Both the position numbers and the translations under genes were made by a program. The notes beneath the pieces are model-generated. The model saw only the letters and a program-made list of their open reading frames with translations, did no database searches and had not been told where the DNA came from. Positions 10,881-24,049 of a DNA stretch of 64,000 bases are shown piece by piece (the stretch's first letter is position 1; every line of letters begins with the position of its first letter). Origin of the DNA: Oasisia sp. SBJ-2009 (lineage: Eukaryota; Annelida; Polychaeta; Sabellida; Siboglinidae); the NCBI GenBank assembly GCA_964017155.1, contig OZ024863.1:41234617-41298616 (forward strand), written 5' to 3'.

Positions 10881-11785
10881 GTAAGCCGCTAGTACTCCCT
10901 GTAGAGTACTATTTTGCAAAGAAGTGCTTGTGAAACGCGTAATTTGTAATATTTTGCCTACGTTATTACGTGTAACATACAGACGACGAATCAGCAGTGA
11001 AACTATGGGCATATTTTCCGTTAATTGTTGAGTAGTTGTTATTTATATAAGAACGGTTGCTTCCGCGAAGCTTGTGACATTTGGCGTGTTGTGACGAGTG
11101 GTCGTTGATGCGTGGGATATCCGATGCGTGCACCATTATTATTCGGGGGGAGGGCGCACGACTGTGACTGAGTGTTAAGCATGCGTGCATAAATACTGCG
11201 TGTAAACATTGCACCGCGGTGCCAATGGGACCATCAAATATAACGGTTCCCGAGGACAGTTAACCCTGGATGATCTGCTAGCCGCGGGAACACGTTAACG
11301 GTTAAGAAAGGTGTCCAGAAAGATAAATAATTGACACAGTCACAGATCTGACAGCGGCTATCACCACACAGTCTGTCGTAGACGGTGCGAGGGCATGTAG
11401 CTGTGCTGAAGGCTGTACTGTAGAACCTTGTTGCACTCATTATATCCGTTATCCGTGCTCAGACGCATCGAAATCGGCCCCTCCACTATTTGTGGAGAGA
11501 CCTTAATTAGGCTTAGCTCCTTCAATATAATATGTATGTAGCCTTGTAGTTGTAGGATAAAGGGTTTGCATGATTTTGCATTTTAAGTGTTAATTTTCCA
11601 TAGGAATTACGGAGATCAGAGTAGCACCCCAGTATATTTATGGAAAGAAGGGGGAGAGTATATTTTTGTGTGCAAATTTAAGATTTTGGAGACCGTGAAG
11701 ATGCATGTATGTTTTTGTGGGAGGACCCTTGACTTCCGATGTCATGGTCTGGCAGGCAGAGGAGTGGTGCAGAAACTTTTGGTCA
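10881..11785 (+). other. Start of intron 1A
   Basis: The donor GTAAGC is at 10881. The following 900 bases are moderately CpG-rich at first and contain no recognised exon or element. Confidence 0.45.
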
Positions 11786-12098
11786 CCCAGCAAATATCGA
11801 CCCGTGATTTCACATGTTCTGTAAGTGAATTCACGAGTTCAACTGGCTGAATTCACGTGTTTCCATACGTGAATTCACTGGAAATCGCGAGTTTTTCACA
11901 TGATCACATGTACCAGTGAAACCGTACCAGTTCTGACCCAGTACAACTAATGTCAAACTCGTTCAAAACTCGTGACAACAGGCAGAACATGTGTATTTAC
12001 ATGAATACACATGAAAACACATACTGATGGAGCTGTACCAATATGAACCAGTATGACATGTGCCAACTGGTTCAGAAATGGTTCCTTGTTTGCTGGGC
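11786..12098. mobile_element. MITE-like element with CCCAGCAAA terminal inverted repeats
   Basis: The left end has CCCAGCAAATA and the right end has TTGTTTGCTGGG, giving an imperfect inverted repeat about 312 bp apart. The interior is full of short inverted motifs: GTGAATTCAC occurs in full twice with a third partial copy, and CATGTTCT is balanced by AGAACATG. There is no coding capacity. I could not find a clean target-site duplication, so the superfamily is not assigned. Confidence 0.6.
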
Positions 12099-14664
12099 AG
12101 GCTCATGCAGCTCCCCACACCTGAATTCATATTCATTTTGTTCTGCATGCTTGTGCTAGGAATAGTGGTTTCTAATTATCTCAAGATTACAGGTAGCCGT
12201 GACTGATTCTTAAGCCTAATCTGTGGATCATTGGCTTGCTGCTATAATTAGCTACTTTACTACCTTTAGCTACATTTCACAGCGGGTGTTGGCAGTCTCA
12301 CACACACTTCTCATTTAAGGCATCGTTAATTACTGGCATACATGTACTGGTAAGCTTTATTGAGAGTCTCCTGGTAGAGATATCTTGTTTATGTAAATGT
12401 TATATACGTGTATATCTATTATGTCAAATGGAGATAAAGATGTTCATCATGGCATAACAATCAGTTTCAACATGTACCCTGGTACATTTTAATAAAATGT
12501 TTTGTTGTTGTTTTATAAAATAAAACAAGTCTAAACAACCTTTATAAAATCAGTTGTTATGCCAATAGGAGACGTTTTGACTGTGAGAATAGACAACTTT
12601 TAACTGACTGTAGAATGGCATTTAATTTAGCTTCAGAGTTTCCATTATATGCAAGCCTTAAAAGTCAGACTGATTAACTCTTTACTGGGCAGACAGACAG
12701 TCTTCTTATTTTACACCTTGCTGTGGGCAGACAATTTTAAGATCTGTGAATTAAGCTGCATGTTGTTTGCATTAAAATTCGAATAACTCGACAACCGATG
12801 CATACAAATATATGAAATTAATTGTACTGTACATGGAATGATTTTATTAATAAAACGTGTTATTAACATTTATATAAATGTGTTGCAGTCAATTACATTT
12901 CAGATCTTGAAGCAAACTTGAACAATTATGATGACAAAATAAATTAGCAACTTCATCATGCTACATATTTAAAAATCTTAGAACACACAACAGTGATCCT
13001 GTGGAACTAATGAAGCCATGTATGTTAGTTTTATCCTAGTAAACCATTCATCCAATTTTGACGGTTAGTTTTGAAATTATAATTATTTTTGTAAACAACA
13101 CAATTGAAGACAAAAATCATGCCATAATTTACAAAATGGCTATCGTTTACCGATCATATTGCCGAATGGAATGTTCTTTTCGTATGTAAAATCAACACTC
13201 GAATAATGAAAGATAGCACACTCCTTTCACAAATAGATGCTCCCTTATCAGAAGCAATATGTGTCCATAGTGGATATTAATAAAATACCCTAAAATAAAT
13301 AAACCAAACGAAGTACAGACGGTGATCCGATCAACAAAATGGCTGCGTATCGGCGAAATAAACATGCCGCCGACGGGTCGTCTTCTTCGTATCTCAACAA
13401 CGAAAAGTCGCACAGACAACGTAGATGGATGATAACAGGGTCTCCGTGATCACTGTCGACATTATTCACGTTGCAAACATCGATATCCGACTCGAAATCG
13501 TCGAGAAATGATCTCGGTAATATCCGCCAAATGCCGCACGATGTCGGAGGTCAACTAGATGAATGCACTTCAACATCCTTCCAAATAAACTCACTTAATT
13601 CGCAAACGAAAACAATTTTTCACAAGATGGCGACAGCACATGTTCCTATGACCTACTTAGAGCTTAGGTCAGCAGTTTGAGCTGGCTGGTTAATGTAAAA
13701 GAAGGATCTGATCGCGCTAAACGAAAGGCCCACGAACAGTGAGTTTGCTGGGCGGTTTTGGACGGTCTGCGTATATGAGGGGTTGGGCGATTTTGGACGG
13801 TCTGCGCAGTAGAGTTAAATAAATAGCTGTGACATACATAGCCAAAGCTTACCGTTTTACGTGGCATTTTATGAAGTAAGATAGTCTAAATGAAATCCCA
13901 AAATAGTTATGGTGGAAGCTTACATCCCAGTTTAATTTTTTTATGAAAATGGCTTACAATTGATATAACTAAGTTGGTAGAATATACCTTTGTTAATTTT
14001 TTTACATAAAATGATAATGGATGCAGTGAACATAGATGTTTTAGAGATTTATTGATATAAAGAACTAGTAATTCTATTACAATTTACACAACGCAATTTA
14101 AGAAGCATACTTGTTCTTCTACAAACACAGTTGCACATTTAAGTGTGCCAATATATGGCTACATATCACATTGCAGACACTACTGTTACTGTATTGATAT
14201 ACCTAGTTTCCTGTATTTAGTGCAAGGTTGTTTGCGAGAATGTTGTCATTGTACTTGTGTGCGAGGCTGTGAGGCCAGTGACTGCTTGTCATTTGTCAAT
14301 GTACATAACATGTGCACTTAGCTTGGTCCAGTGTCCGTCTGTCACTGTGTCACATATATCAGTCAGATGGTTACAGTTGTCCTGTATCTTTGCCAAACCC
14401 GTGACAGTTGACTAGAACTGTTGGCCCCGTCACCGGGGTCTACAGGGTGTAAAGATTACTACGGGGTAAAATAATTGACATTTGGCATGTCATATGTTGA
14501 GTGGTATTGTTCTCAGAATGACTCAGATGACCTGGAGTACAATTAGTAATCTTACTAAGATGATAATGATAACATTAATGAATAATGATGTTGAATAAGG
14601 TCTCCTGTGGTAAATGATGTCATCCACCCAACTTGTGAGATGTTGGAGTTTGTTGTGACGTCAC
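12099..14664. other. Intron 1A, no supported exon
   Basis: A CpG-bearing patch at about 13310-13680 holds several ATGGCG-type starts. The clearest is 13339-13449 (36 codons, starting MAAYRRNKHAADGSSSS). It stops before a strong donor, so I list it only as a possible transcription start region. A perfect CRE lies at 14656-14663. Confidence 0.35.
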
Positions 14665-14951
14665 CATAGCTTTGTGTAGAGACATGTACACCCTTCATTT
14701 GGATGGGTAAATCCTCCCACTTTGGACAGGTAGAAATATCATGGGATGGGCTGTGGACTCGTAAAAGGTAAGGCATGAAAGCTCTACCAAAATCATATAT
14801 CTGTATATTATCAATTAATATTTATCAATTAATTGAAAATGGGTTTATTTCAGGTCATAATGCACATCTCATCTAGTTTGTATAAATGTGAATTAACATG
14901 CATAACATTTTGAACTATCAAAAATGTATATCTTGTATAAATAAAGGCCTG
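14665..14951 (+). mobile_element. hAT-like MITE, diverged copy
   Basis: It begins CATAGCTTTGTGTAGAGACA and ends AAAGGCCTG, sharing the order and spacing of motifs with the better copies at 38088, 38879 and 43736. Examples are CATTTGGATGGGTAAA, GGTAGAAATAT and TTTCAGGTCA. The flanking 8 bp no longer match. The CRE at 14656-14663 directly abuts its left end. Confidence 0.7.
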
Positions 14952-16265
14952 AATATAACTGTCACTGTTCCCCATCAAAAATTCCTGAATTTATTCAGAA
15001 GATTCATCTGATGTATAACTGTAAAAGTCATAATCTACTATTATCTCATGAACCTTAAGAACCATAATCCTTTAAGTTACGTTCTACATACAAACGTTTT
15101 TAGGTACAGTCATCTTGAGTTGTCAAGTGTTGTCCCCTTCCTCGGCTAAGAGCATATCCCCATTCTGTACAATGGAGTTCCATATACAATCAAACATTGA
15201 GCCATGGGTGGAACTATTAATAATATTTTTTTAATGATAAATTACGGTATCTGGTTAAAGTATTGTGTTCAATTTTTCTAGCAGTGCTTGACGCAATTAT
15301 AGTCATTTATTGGAAATATGCCTTGCTGAAAAATAATAACACATTCCATGTGTCAATCATTTTGATGGGACTCAAGGGAGGTGACAAGTTGACAATTGAG
15401 AATTGAGAGGGTAATATTTAATATTCCTTGCCTTGCACAGGAGTGTGAAAGAATGTCTTGATTGAACTGACAGCCTCTGAGTCTCAGGCAGTGTTGTTGA
15501 TGTCCATTCTACAGGTCATTTGTCAACTGAAGGTGTCTATGATAATGGACAAAGGGTTCATGTTTGACTCACTGGTAATTGAAAGTACTTGACAGAACCT
15601 GCCATTAAATCATGCACTGTGATGGATGAGGCACCCACACATGGCTTTTGACTTTGGAAGAATTTTAATGAGGTTCTCTGAAATGGAGCAAGGGGTTAAG
15701 GATGCAGTTCATGTATGAGTGACACTTCATCTCTTATGCCACAGCCAGACACATTAATCTCCAAGTGCTGTACACACACTTAATCCTAAGGTAGACTTGT
15801 GCAACTGTGCATCTCTGGCAAATGAATTGGTCAACAAAACAAATTCTGGCTACTGCTGGGTGCTTGATAAGAATGAATGTGTGGTGGGGGTTGGGGTGGC
15901 TTGTGAAAGGGTTAAATTAACCAACCAAGGATGTGTCAGGTTAATAATGCTGATGTACCATTGTGTCTGTTGTTTTATGGTCAGATCTTGGAGGATTGTG
16001 CTGTTACGCTACTAAGCGTATCATTTGTCTCACATATGTAGTCATTTCAAATCAAACATGAACATATAATAATGAAAAAAATTGATATCATAAGTTATTT
16101 AATAGATAATATATAATAATGCTTTATTCACCATTTTCAACATGCAAATACATTTCATGTTAAATAGGAATGTGTTCTGGCAGTGAGTCACATAGTGCGT
16201 CTCTATTAAATCTATTCTAAAGTTCATTTTCAGTCATTCTGGACATGGCACTTGATATTAATGGC

Positions 16266-16266
<1 letters not shown>
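14952..16266. other. Intron 1A, nothing recognised
   Basis: No exon or mobile element recognised. A 72-codon open frame at 15797-16015 has no domain signal and no supporting splice sites. Confidence 0.4.

Positions 16267-16325
<59 letters not shown>
16267..16325. repeat. (AT)n microsatellite
   Basis: An uninterrupted AT dinucleotide run of nearly 60 bases. Confidence 0.95.
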
Positions 16326-16328
<3 letters not shown>

Positions 16329-16499
16329 GCCTAACAACCATAAATATGTATATAGCTGCATTTTTGTGTAAACTGGGCTTACATAATTTTTACCTTCCTT
16401 TTGGACATTATATATTACAAATTTTTATGATATATATAATTTTATTAATACAGCGTGTATATGGTTTTAGTTTTAATATCAAATATATATGTATATTAT

Positions 16500-17040
16500 A
16501 TCCAATAATGTGTGATGACAAAGTCATCGCTTTTCATGTGTGCAAGTTTTGGCCAGGTGCCAAGGTCATGCACAGTTTAGGTCCATTAAGATTCACAGCC
16601 TGGCCTTGTGCTGCAATTTAACGCATGCTATCTTGTGCGCAACAGGCTATGGAAAATGTCCGCCGCTCATAAAATCGTGCGGAATTGTGATGCGACCCGT
16701 ATTACTCTCGACAAAATGTCAGCCTTTGCGGAAAACACAAGTTGCCGCTGCCCCACATTGCGTCTGTTAGCGAGCCAGCCGTCAGTCAGTGGACACACAT
16801 AATTTGATTCTGTGTCATTACGGACGCACATTTCTGTGACGCAAATCCGAAATGTCACAGGTTGAATGAATGCCCAAAATGGTTTACGTATTAATCTTTT
16901 AATATCACTGTCCGTGTCAGGTGTGATGGCGACGCATTGGCTGGACAGGTCACTGTAGTCCTTCGTTTGTTCACAAAAGGTTTTCAACTGCGTGGTTGGC
17001 ATTTAAATGGCCCAGGAAATGGTGCATTTTAAACAACCTT
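16500..17040. other. Candidate conserved non-coding segment
   Basis: This segment has higher complexity and more CpG than its surroundings, lacks repeats, and is rich in motifs such as GTCATGCA, AAATGTC and TGTCAG. Open frames on both strands are short and uninformative. It is a candidate enhancer only because of its composition. Comparison with a related species is needed to support it. Confidence 0.25.
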
Positions 17041-17372
17041 TGACATGTGTGTCCGCCAGCAGAGTTCAGTGTGTGACTCATCTGTAAAGATGCATATAAT
17101 TATTCAGCTGGGATTGTGTTTTTAGTAATGTTCCCCTTTTATTGATTTGGCTTCTTGACCTTGTATCACCTGTTTCCTTCGTGTGGACGCAAAATCCGTT
17201 ACTGGGATTGATCAGATGGATTTTTCTACAAACAAATGTGTCAGATTTTGGTAATCAGATGTATACTGACATACATGAATGTCGTGTTTTTAAAATATCA
17301 AGGGCATAAAATAGCACATGTTCGTTATAATTCATAGGTTGATATGAATGAGGTCCATGCATGTAACTTGAA

Positions 17373-17790
17373 CCATAGCTTTATAAATTATAGTCATTTT
17401 GATGGGTAAAACCCGTTTTGGAGAGGTAGAAAATAATAAATATCACTGGATGGGTGGTGGATGGATAAAACATAAGGAACGAAGTCTTAAAAAGTTATTT
17501 ACAATACAATACAATACAATACAATACAATACAATACAATACAATACAATACAATACAATACAATACACTACAATACAATACAATACAATACAATACAAT
17601 ACAATACAATACAACTTTATTTAAGGGCAATTACATTTTCGTTCAGAAGGGCATTGTGTAAAAAAATGATAAAAAATAAGATACATATAATATACAGTCA
17701 AATATGTCGTGAAAATGGGTGTCACACTGTGTTTATTATATATTATAGTCATTTCAGGTGATGGTATGATGGTACACATCTCGACTGGCT
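17373..17790 (+). mobile_element. hAT-like MITE interrupted by a retroelement end with (ACAAT)n
   Basis: The left part (CATAGCTTTATAAATTATAG, GATGGGTAAAACC, GGATGGGTGGTGGATGG) matches the MITE family up to about 17498. A run of about 20 ACAAT units follows (17500-17613), then TTTATTTAAGGGCAATTACA. Read on the other strand this is AATAAAGTTGTATTGTATTG, a plausible retroelement 3' end with a pentanucleotide tail. MITE-like sequence (ATTTCAGGTGATG) appears to resume near 17745. The nesting is inferred. Confidence 0.6.
17500..17613. repeat. (ACAAT)n microsatellite
   Basis: About 20 pentamer copies with one A-to-C variant near 17569. It probably derives from a retroelement tail rather than arising independently. 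Confidence 0.95.
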
Positions 17791-20450
17791 GTGTATTTGT
17801 GAGTCAATGTGCACGTGTCTCACACAACAATTTGGAATGCAAAAATCTGATACTGCATGAAGGCCTGATTTAAGCAGACCAAGCCAGTAACATCAATTAA
17901 ACTTGACTTCCTGGAAAGGGAAGCCTTGTGTGTGTGGCAGGGGAAGCCTTAGTGAGACACCTGTGTGGTTGATACGGCAGCTGACAGCACTTGAACCTAT
18001 CCTAAGGCCAACAGTTAGGTCTCTAGCACTAATCATTTTGATTGCTGGGTTGGGTCAGTTCATTTCAAGTATGCAACTGTATGCTTATGTCATAATTTGC
18101 ATTGTCATATGTCACCATAATATTTGTTTCAGTTAAAAAACATGCATTAAATTTTTTTTAATCATTAACATTTTATGTTGCTAATATGTTTTTTTTTATC
18201 TGGATAAATATCTTTGTATAGAATCATGCCTTCAATCTGCTACACTAAAACATCGTTTGTGGTATGCTGCTCAAGATATTTTCTGCTGCCAACTTTGGGA
18301 AGTGAATGACATGTTTAAATCTATGCATTATTTATATTTTGAATAATTTGTTGACGATGCTTTCATATTTATTAAAAATACAAGTTACCAAACATGCCTT
18401 CTCGATTAATAGAAATCAAGATAATACTAGTATCAACTACCACAAAGAAACACACACAAGCACAATTGCACACATATGCGCAAGCACGCATGCACGCACA
18501 CAGCACACACACACACAGCAAAAACACACAGCACACACACACACACAGCATACTCAGTGCAAAATCTTATTACGTGTAAATAATAATAATAATGACTTCT
18601 TTTGCGCCAATGTCCTCGAAGATCAAGCTCAGCGACGCGACAAAACCAAGGGATTAAGCAAACTCGTAATCGCAAACAATCCGTGAGTCGTCAATGGATG
18701 GATGAAGAAGCTGGGAGGCTAATGACCAATCCCCTGCCACATTTGTTGTGCACCATCCAGGGGAGGCCCAGGTCTTTAATTCGTGATTGCGTCTGACAGC
18801 AAATGGCACTGAATGTTGACAGACGAGAGACTCAGGTGGAAACTTAGAACTCTGTATGAACCGAGTCGCAGGTGGTCATTTCTCCTGGTCATCCAGCCCC
18901 GTGATTATCCGCACAAAGCGTTGTCAGATTAATTACCCATTGGAGACGATGCTACATCCCCCATGTCAAGTGTTTTTAAGTCATTATTCTACAGAAATTA
19001 GCGAGTAAACAGCGTGAGAAATCTGAGATGCCGCCGAGAGAGACGCTGACTCTGTGTTGTCCCATGTGCTGGTGTGTGATGGATGACTGTTCATCAGGTC
19101 ATGGCGCCGTGAATTTTATGTCATCTCGCATGGAGAATGGAGATTTTGTAATGTTTTCTTCATTCCAGGAAACGCTACTAATAGTTTGTGTGGTTTTATG
19201 GGGCCGTGTTTTGAAATATGATCGTAGTCTTACTACCTGTGGATTAGTCACCGTGCTTGTGATAGATTAATCAGTATTTTATTTCTACCTGGAGTTACCT
19301 GAGATAAAAAGGCAGTGGCTGGCTGGCTGAACCAGCATTCAGGAAGAGGGTGAAAGCCATGTTGAAATTTAAGTCAGATTCATGCATGATCATCCTTCAA
19401 TCACCGCAGAAGGTCAAGGTGGGTTCACTGGCCTTGGTTGGGGGCAGAGTTCACACTGACCAATGGCACACACATAGATGATCATCCATGAAGTATGTCA
19501 CGCTTAGAGTTGTGGGGTCTGCGATTAGAATAATGTTCCATGATGATTTGGGAGGGGGGGGGTGGAGGCAAAGAATAAGGATGCGATGAAATTTGATTCG
19601 TATTCAAAAATGTTAATATTCGAATCTTTTTCCGCTGTTCAATTCAATTCTAAATTACAAAATTTGAAGCTGTGTAAATGAAAATCGCTTGAATATTTTC
19701 CTTCGTGTTCACTGCCGCAAAATCGGTCCCAGTGATCTTTTCCTTGCTGACTTGTGGCTTATCTACCTGGAGGACCCTCAACTCTGTATAATATTGCAGG
19801 TAGAAATTTCATGGAAATATGATCAACTGGATAATATTGCCTAGTTTACATGAGGAAGAAAAAATGAAAATGCCAGGTGTAAAACATCTGGATTCCTGTC
19901 ACGATGTCGTGTGTCACACATAAATGACACCAGAGAGCCACGGAGCCCTGCAGTAAACACTAGCAGATTTGTGCGTATCGGGTGTATTAATCCTGCACTA
20001 AGGTGGCCCTACACAGGTGATCGAGAAGGATCTAAGTCAATATAAATTGTGTGAATCATAGAATAGTGGCCACTACAGAGCTGGGTGAGTGCCGAGATAA
20101 TGATAGTGGTCTGTGGTTGGGATAGCCGGTTATGTCAACAAGGTGCCTGGGAACATTTCGGTCAGCGGTTAGCCACAGTGAATCTTGCACTTGTAGGCCC
20201 GAGTAACAGTGTTGATCACGTATACGTATGTCGGTGGCGTATACAGTTACAGTAAATCACCAGCAATTGGGCAGTTTATTGAGAGGTTATTACATTCAAC
20301 ACATGGGAGGGGCTTGTAAACATTGGCCTCAGTGCTAGGGTCAGTCTAGACTCAAGTGGCAAGCCAATCAGTGTAGCACTCAGCCAGAGTACCAGCCAGG
20401 CTGTGTAGTGGATAGGATCAGGAATTGTCACAGTGAAAATATATAGAGGT
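17791..20450. other. Intron 1A, no supported exon
   Basis: A CA-rich stretch lies at 18440-18560 (ACACAC, GCACGCATGCACGCAC). The rest, including a CpG-bearing patch at 18600-19270, has no exon I can support. Confidence 0.4.
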
Positions 20451-20775
20451 GGTCACGCGGTAGAGCGCCAGACTCAATCGAGGGGATGGTGGTTCAATCC
20501 CACCTGCCGCTATTTTAAAACTTAGGCAGTTTTGTAACCCCACATTTGTCTGTGTCTTTCGGAAGAGACACTAAAAGCCAGTGTTCCCTTCTATCTGGTG
20601 TCTATGCCAAGGGAAGTAAAAGATCCCACATGGGGTAAATGTGTTACTGTAGTACACATTTACTCCATGTGGACAGTAATATGTAGTGGACTCACTAATT
20701 CTAGAGAAGGACAACTCTAAAAACCAATGACAATAATAATGGTCAAGAAGAAGACAGTATTTCACACAGAAACTG
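20451..20775 (+). mobile_element. tRNA-derived SINE with conserved core
   Basis: The head is tRNA-like: GTGGTCACGCGGTAGAGCGC resembles an A box, and GGTTCAATCCC is a B box within a good T arm (GGTGG, 7-base loop, CCACC). The body has CTGTGTCTTTCGGAAGAGAC and AAGTAAAAGATCCCACATGG. These resemble a core domain found in SINEs of many animals, which I associate tentatively with the Nin-type conserved domain. A second copy of the body is at 52505-52740. It is not a tRNA gene because the acceptor and anticodon arms are not intact. Confidence 0.8.
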
Positions 20776-22529
20776 TCCACATTGACCCGAGACATGTATT
20801 TTGAATTTGCATGGGTAGAGTCATAGTGTAGGAATCAACATTGGTTGTTTACCACTGCCAGTACCAGACGATCCTGTTATCAATGATAATGGCTATCTGT
20901 GGCTGTCAAAATGTACACATCCGTTATCTGCTTTTGTATCTGTTCCTGTGTTGACCTTTTACATCAGGACAGTGTGTGTGTCCATCCCAGTCAGGACTGT
21001 AATGTTTTTTTGGGGGGGGAGTACCTTTCGACCCACTATTGCAAACTCACCATAAAAACCCAACATCACCAACTGTACATGTACACCCTAAGTGAGGCAT
21101 CAGAAGCCCCAAATGCACCCCCAAGATCTCCAACAACATGTACCTGCCTTGAGGCTCACCAAAACCCGCCAACCGCACACCCTTGAGACCTGCAATGATA
21201 TACCCCCTGAGGATCACCGCAGAACCCTCCCTACAAACCCTTCTATTCAAGCGGAGTCGTCACCTTGGTGGGGAATTCGTATACACCCCTCTCAGTCTCA
21301 TCCCTGCCTACAGACCAAAGTGGTGACACGTACTGGAGTCCAACCACTTTTGCATTTTCCATAGGCGACCATTATAACGTTTTCATTTCCTACTAATCTT
21401 GAGGAGATCTGTTATTGACAATTTCACAGCATATTTACCCTCCATAGACAGAGGTTCAGTGAAAAATTTGTGAAGTTTTAATACATCAGGCTCCCACAAA
21501 CTTCTTTCAAACCTTACACCCCTCCATTTCTGCTTGAACCACCCACGGATTGCCCCTGATTACATCATCAAGCAAAATTACAACTGTATTAATACGCAGA
21601 AATGCACCGACTGACAGCTGTCATAATTGGACACCTCTGGTGCCACGCTGCACAAAAACATCATTTCTACTCACTCCACACTACATATGTGCTCACAGAA
21701 ATTCAGACAACCTGCATAATGCTGTTTTTATAGGGTACTCTTTGGTCGGATAATGGCGGTTGAACACCCTATTGTGGTCTTACATCAAATACTGTCGGTT
21801 TACATTTCCTTGTTGGTCGTCATTTGTTTCTTCAACATTGACTAAGGGACAGTGTCTAAGCTGGTATGGTTTTAATCTCCCCTGTCTCGTGTCAACCACT
21901 CATTTACCAAATGCTGCCGATTGATGCATGTGCATAAAGATTTACACCAGCTAGTGGCACTGTGGTTAATCAGCATTATACGTTTTTCTCAAATAATTCA
22001 TTCCCACTGACCACATCATCTCTTCTGTTGCCATGGCGACAACAATTCAGTGCAGCAATAGCACCCTCTGGAGAATTGAAAAGCATTTAATGCAAGCAGG
22101 CAGCAGACGCTTAACTAAATATGGGATATTTTTAAAGCATCACCAATTTGTAGATCAGACGCCAGTGGCGAAAATGAACATAGAACAAAGAGACGAATGG
22201 ACCATGTTACCTTGGAGGGGATGCCATTAGACATCCCCAAAGTTAGCATATTGATACATAGACATATAATGACTCTGTCTGCTTCAGGGATTTCGAAAAT
22301 TGTTTCTTCCATGTGTCAGTTATATGGCACTAACTGTGTTGGAAAATTGCCGGAAATTATTTAGTAATTAATTTATGCTGATTTGTTCCATGGAAAACGT
22401 ATCCAGTTTCACTTTCATCATAAAACAAAATTATATTATACAGTCTGTAGGGGAAGTAATAAATAATTATTAGCATGTGTTTGATTTTCATAAAATATTG
22501 AGTTAAATTTGCCAGTATTTTTACCAATA
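20776..22529. other. Intron 1A, nothing recognised
   Basis: Includes a C-rich stretch at 21080-21310 that gives open frames on both strands without domain signal. No exon supported. Confidence 0.4.
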
Positions 22530-23801
22530 CAGTAGTCCCTCCCTTTACCGGACCCTCTGACGAGTGGACACCTGCTATGTCGGGACACTATCTCAATGTA
22601 CGAACTGTTCTACCATGTTAATGTCCCTCTGATGAGGGGACACCTGGTGGATGCGGACAGCGGACAAGATATTTTGGTTTTCATTCCCTGTTAGGCGGAC
22701 ATCAAGCATTAATTAAAAAAAATCGGTCGAAATATTTTATTTACAAAATGGCGGCGGACAGAGCAGCAAATCTCCATGTTTTCAATTAACCAAACGCAAA
22801 AAAACTCTCCCTAATTTACCCAACTGGGAGGGAATAACTGGCTTTATTTCTGGCTGGCTATTGTCTTGGGTGTTTTTCTGTGTCACCGGACAATGGGAAT
22901 GCCTGTTAACTAATTGCAATCGAGTCTGCAGGCTGAGCTAATGCTCACAGACACTGGCAGCGCAGACAACAAACTGAACAATGCTCTGAATTGGAGTTAT
23001 TTAAATCTCTTATTACTTAGATAACTGAGCATTGAAAGCAGTCTAATAAATACCTAGGTGCAATGCATACCTGTCGTTGAAATTGTTTATAAGCTTTATT
23101 GGAGCTCCAGCGAACAGCTTCGATACCCTATTATCGTCCATCGCGTACATTCCAATCTTGTAGAACGAAGTGCAATCCATTCACATCTTTACAAATAATG
23201 TCCATCCACGCATCTACACTACATCTGTATGTTTTTTAATGTATGTACTTTTTGGCTAAGCATTATTATTTGAGTTTATTAGACATATAAATTGAAAAAC
23301 ACGTTCTTGCTACTATTAACAGACGAAAGCATGCTGATTTAAATATCTCCCATCATGCCTCTGTCACCATGGCTTAGTTTGGCTCACAAAAAATAAATGC
23401 CATATGTTCAAGTGTAAAGATTATGTTGTGTAATAAAATATCACATAGACGCTGCTGCTTTTCATGCTTACTGAACATTATTTATTGATCGATAACCATG
23501 TCTTCTTTTTAAAACAACAAACTGGAACATACATTTTTATATGAGATTAACATAGATATTTTTATATTTGGGGTACTAAGACTGATAAAAAAAAAAAATT
23601 ATGTGTTTTTTTTCCTCGTTTTTTTTTAACATTCTTCACATTTATGGTTAACAACTTCTCTGCTATAAATGGTGCGCACAATTAGGGTCTAGAACCAAAA
23701 ACAGCGACTCAAAAATTCTGTCCCTCCGATGAGGGGACACCTGCAATGTAGGGACACTTTTGCTTGGATACAGGAGTGTCCGCTAAAGAGAGGGACTACT
23801 G
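22530..23801. mobile_element. Non-autonomous pogo/Tigger-like DNA transposon
   Basis: Terminal inverted repeats CAGTAGTCCCTCCCTTTACC (left) and, read inward from the right, CAGTAGTCCCTCTCTTTAGC continue for about 30 bases with few mismatches. Both ends are flanked by TA (22528-22529 and 23802-23803), the target used by Tc1/mariner-pogo elements. A subterminal block GATGAGGGGACACCTG occurs near 22630 and again near 23730, with a diverged copy near 22560. At 1,272 bp it has no transposase frame, so it must have moved in trans. Confidence 0.85.
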
Positions 23802-23845
23802 TATTGACACCAAAGAAAAGTAACAGGATATGGTTTACACCCTAT

Positions 23846-23860
23846 ACACCAGAGGGCAGC
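23846..23860 (+). promoter_or_regulatory. CTCF-like motif
   Basis: CACCAGAGGGCAGC matches the vertebrate CTCF core pattern closely. It sits 45 bp outside the pogo-like element. Motif match only. Confidence 0.3.
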
Positions 23861-24049
23861 TCTGTTTTGGTTGTTTCATTTTCAATGTAGCTAACTTTAA
23901 TTTGGTTCATAATATCATATTCAACTGATAGCAAGAGTACATAGTTCTTTCTGTGTAAGTCTGTATAAGGTGAACCTATTCATATATCTCAGTATTATGC
24001 TGTAATGATGTGATAGCACTTTGTAGAATCAATTAGCCATTTTATCTCA

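Noticed and set aside
10616..10933. A 105-codon frame from ATG 10616, overlapping exon 1A
   Set aside because: At the donor 10880 it leaves phase 1 and, spliced to 50508, meets a stop. The other frame carries RRNGISF in the right position. It could join 57065 directly, but that would skip the PDE7 signature exon.
13339..13449. A third alternative Pde7 first exon
   Set aside because: The possible donor is weak, its phase would not fit exon 2, and the peptide has no PDE7 feature.
20451..20520. A possible tRNA gene
   Set aside because: A and B boxes and a T arm are present, but acceptor and anticodon stems are not. The flanking body marks a SINE.
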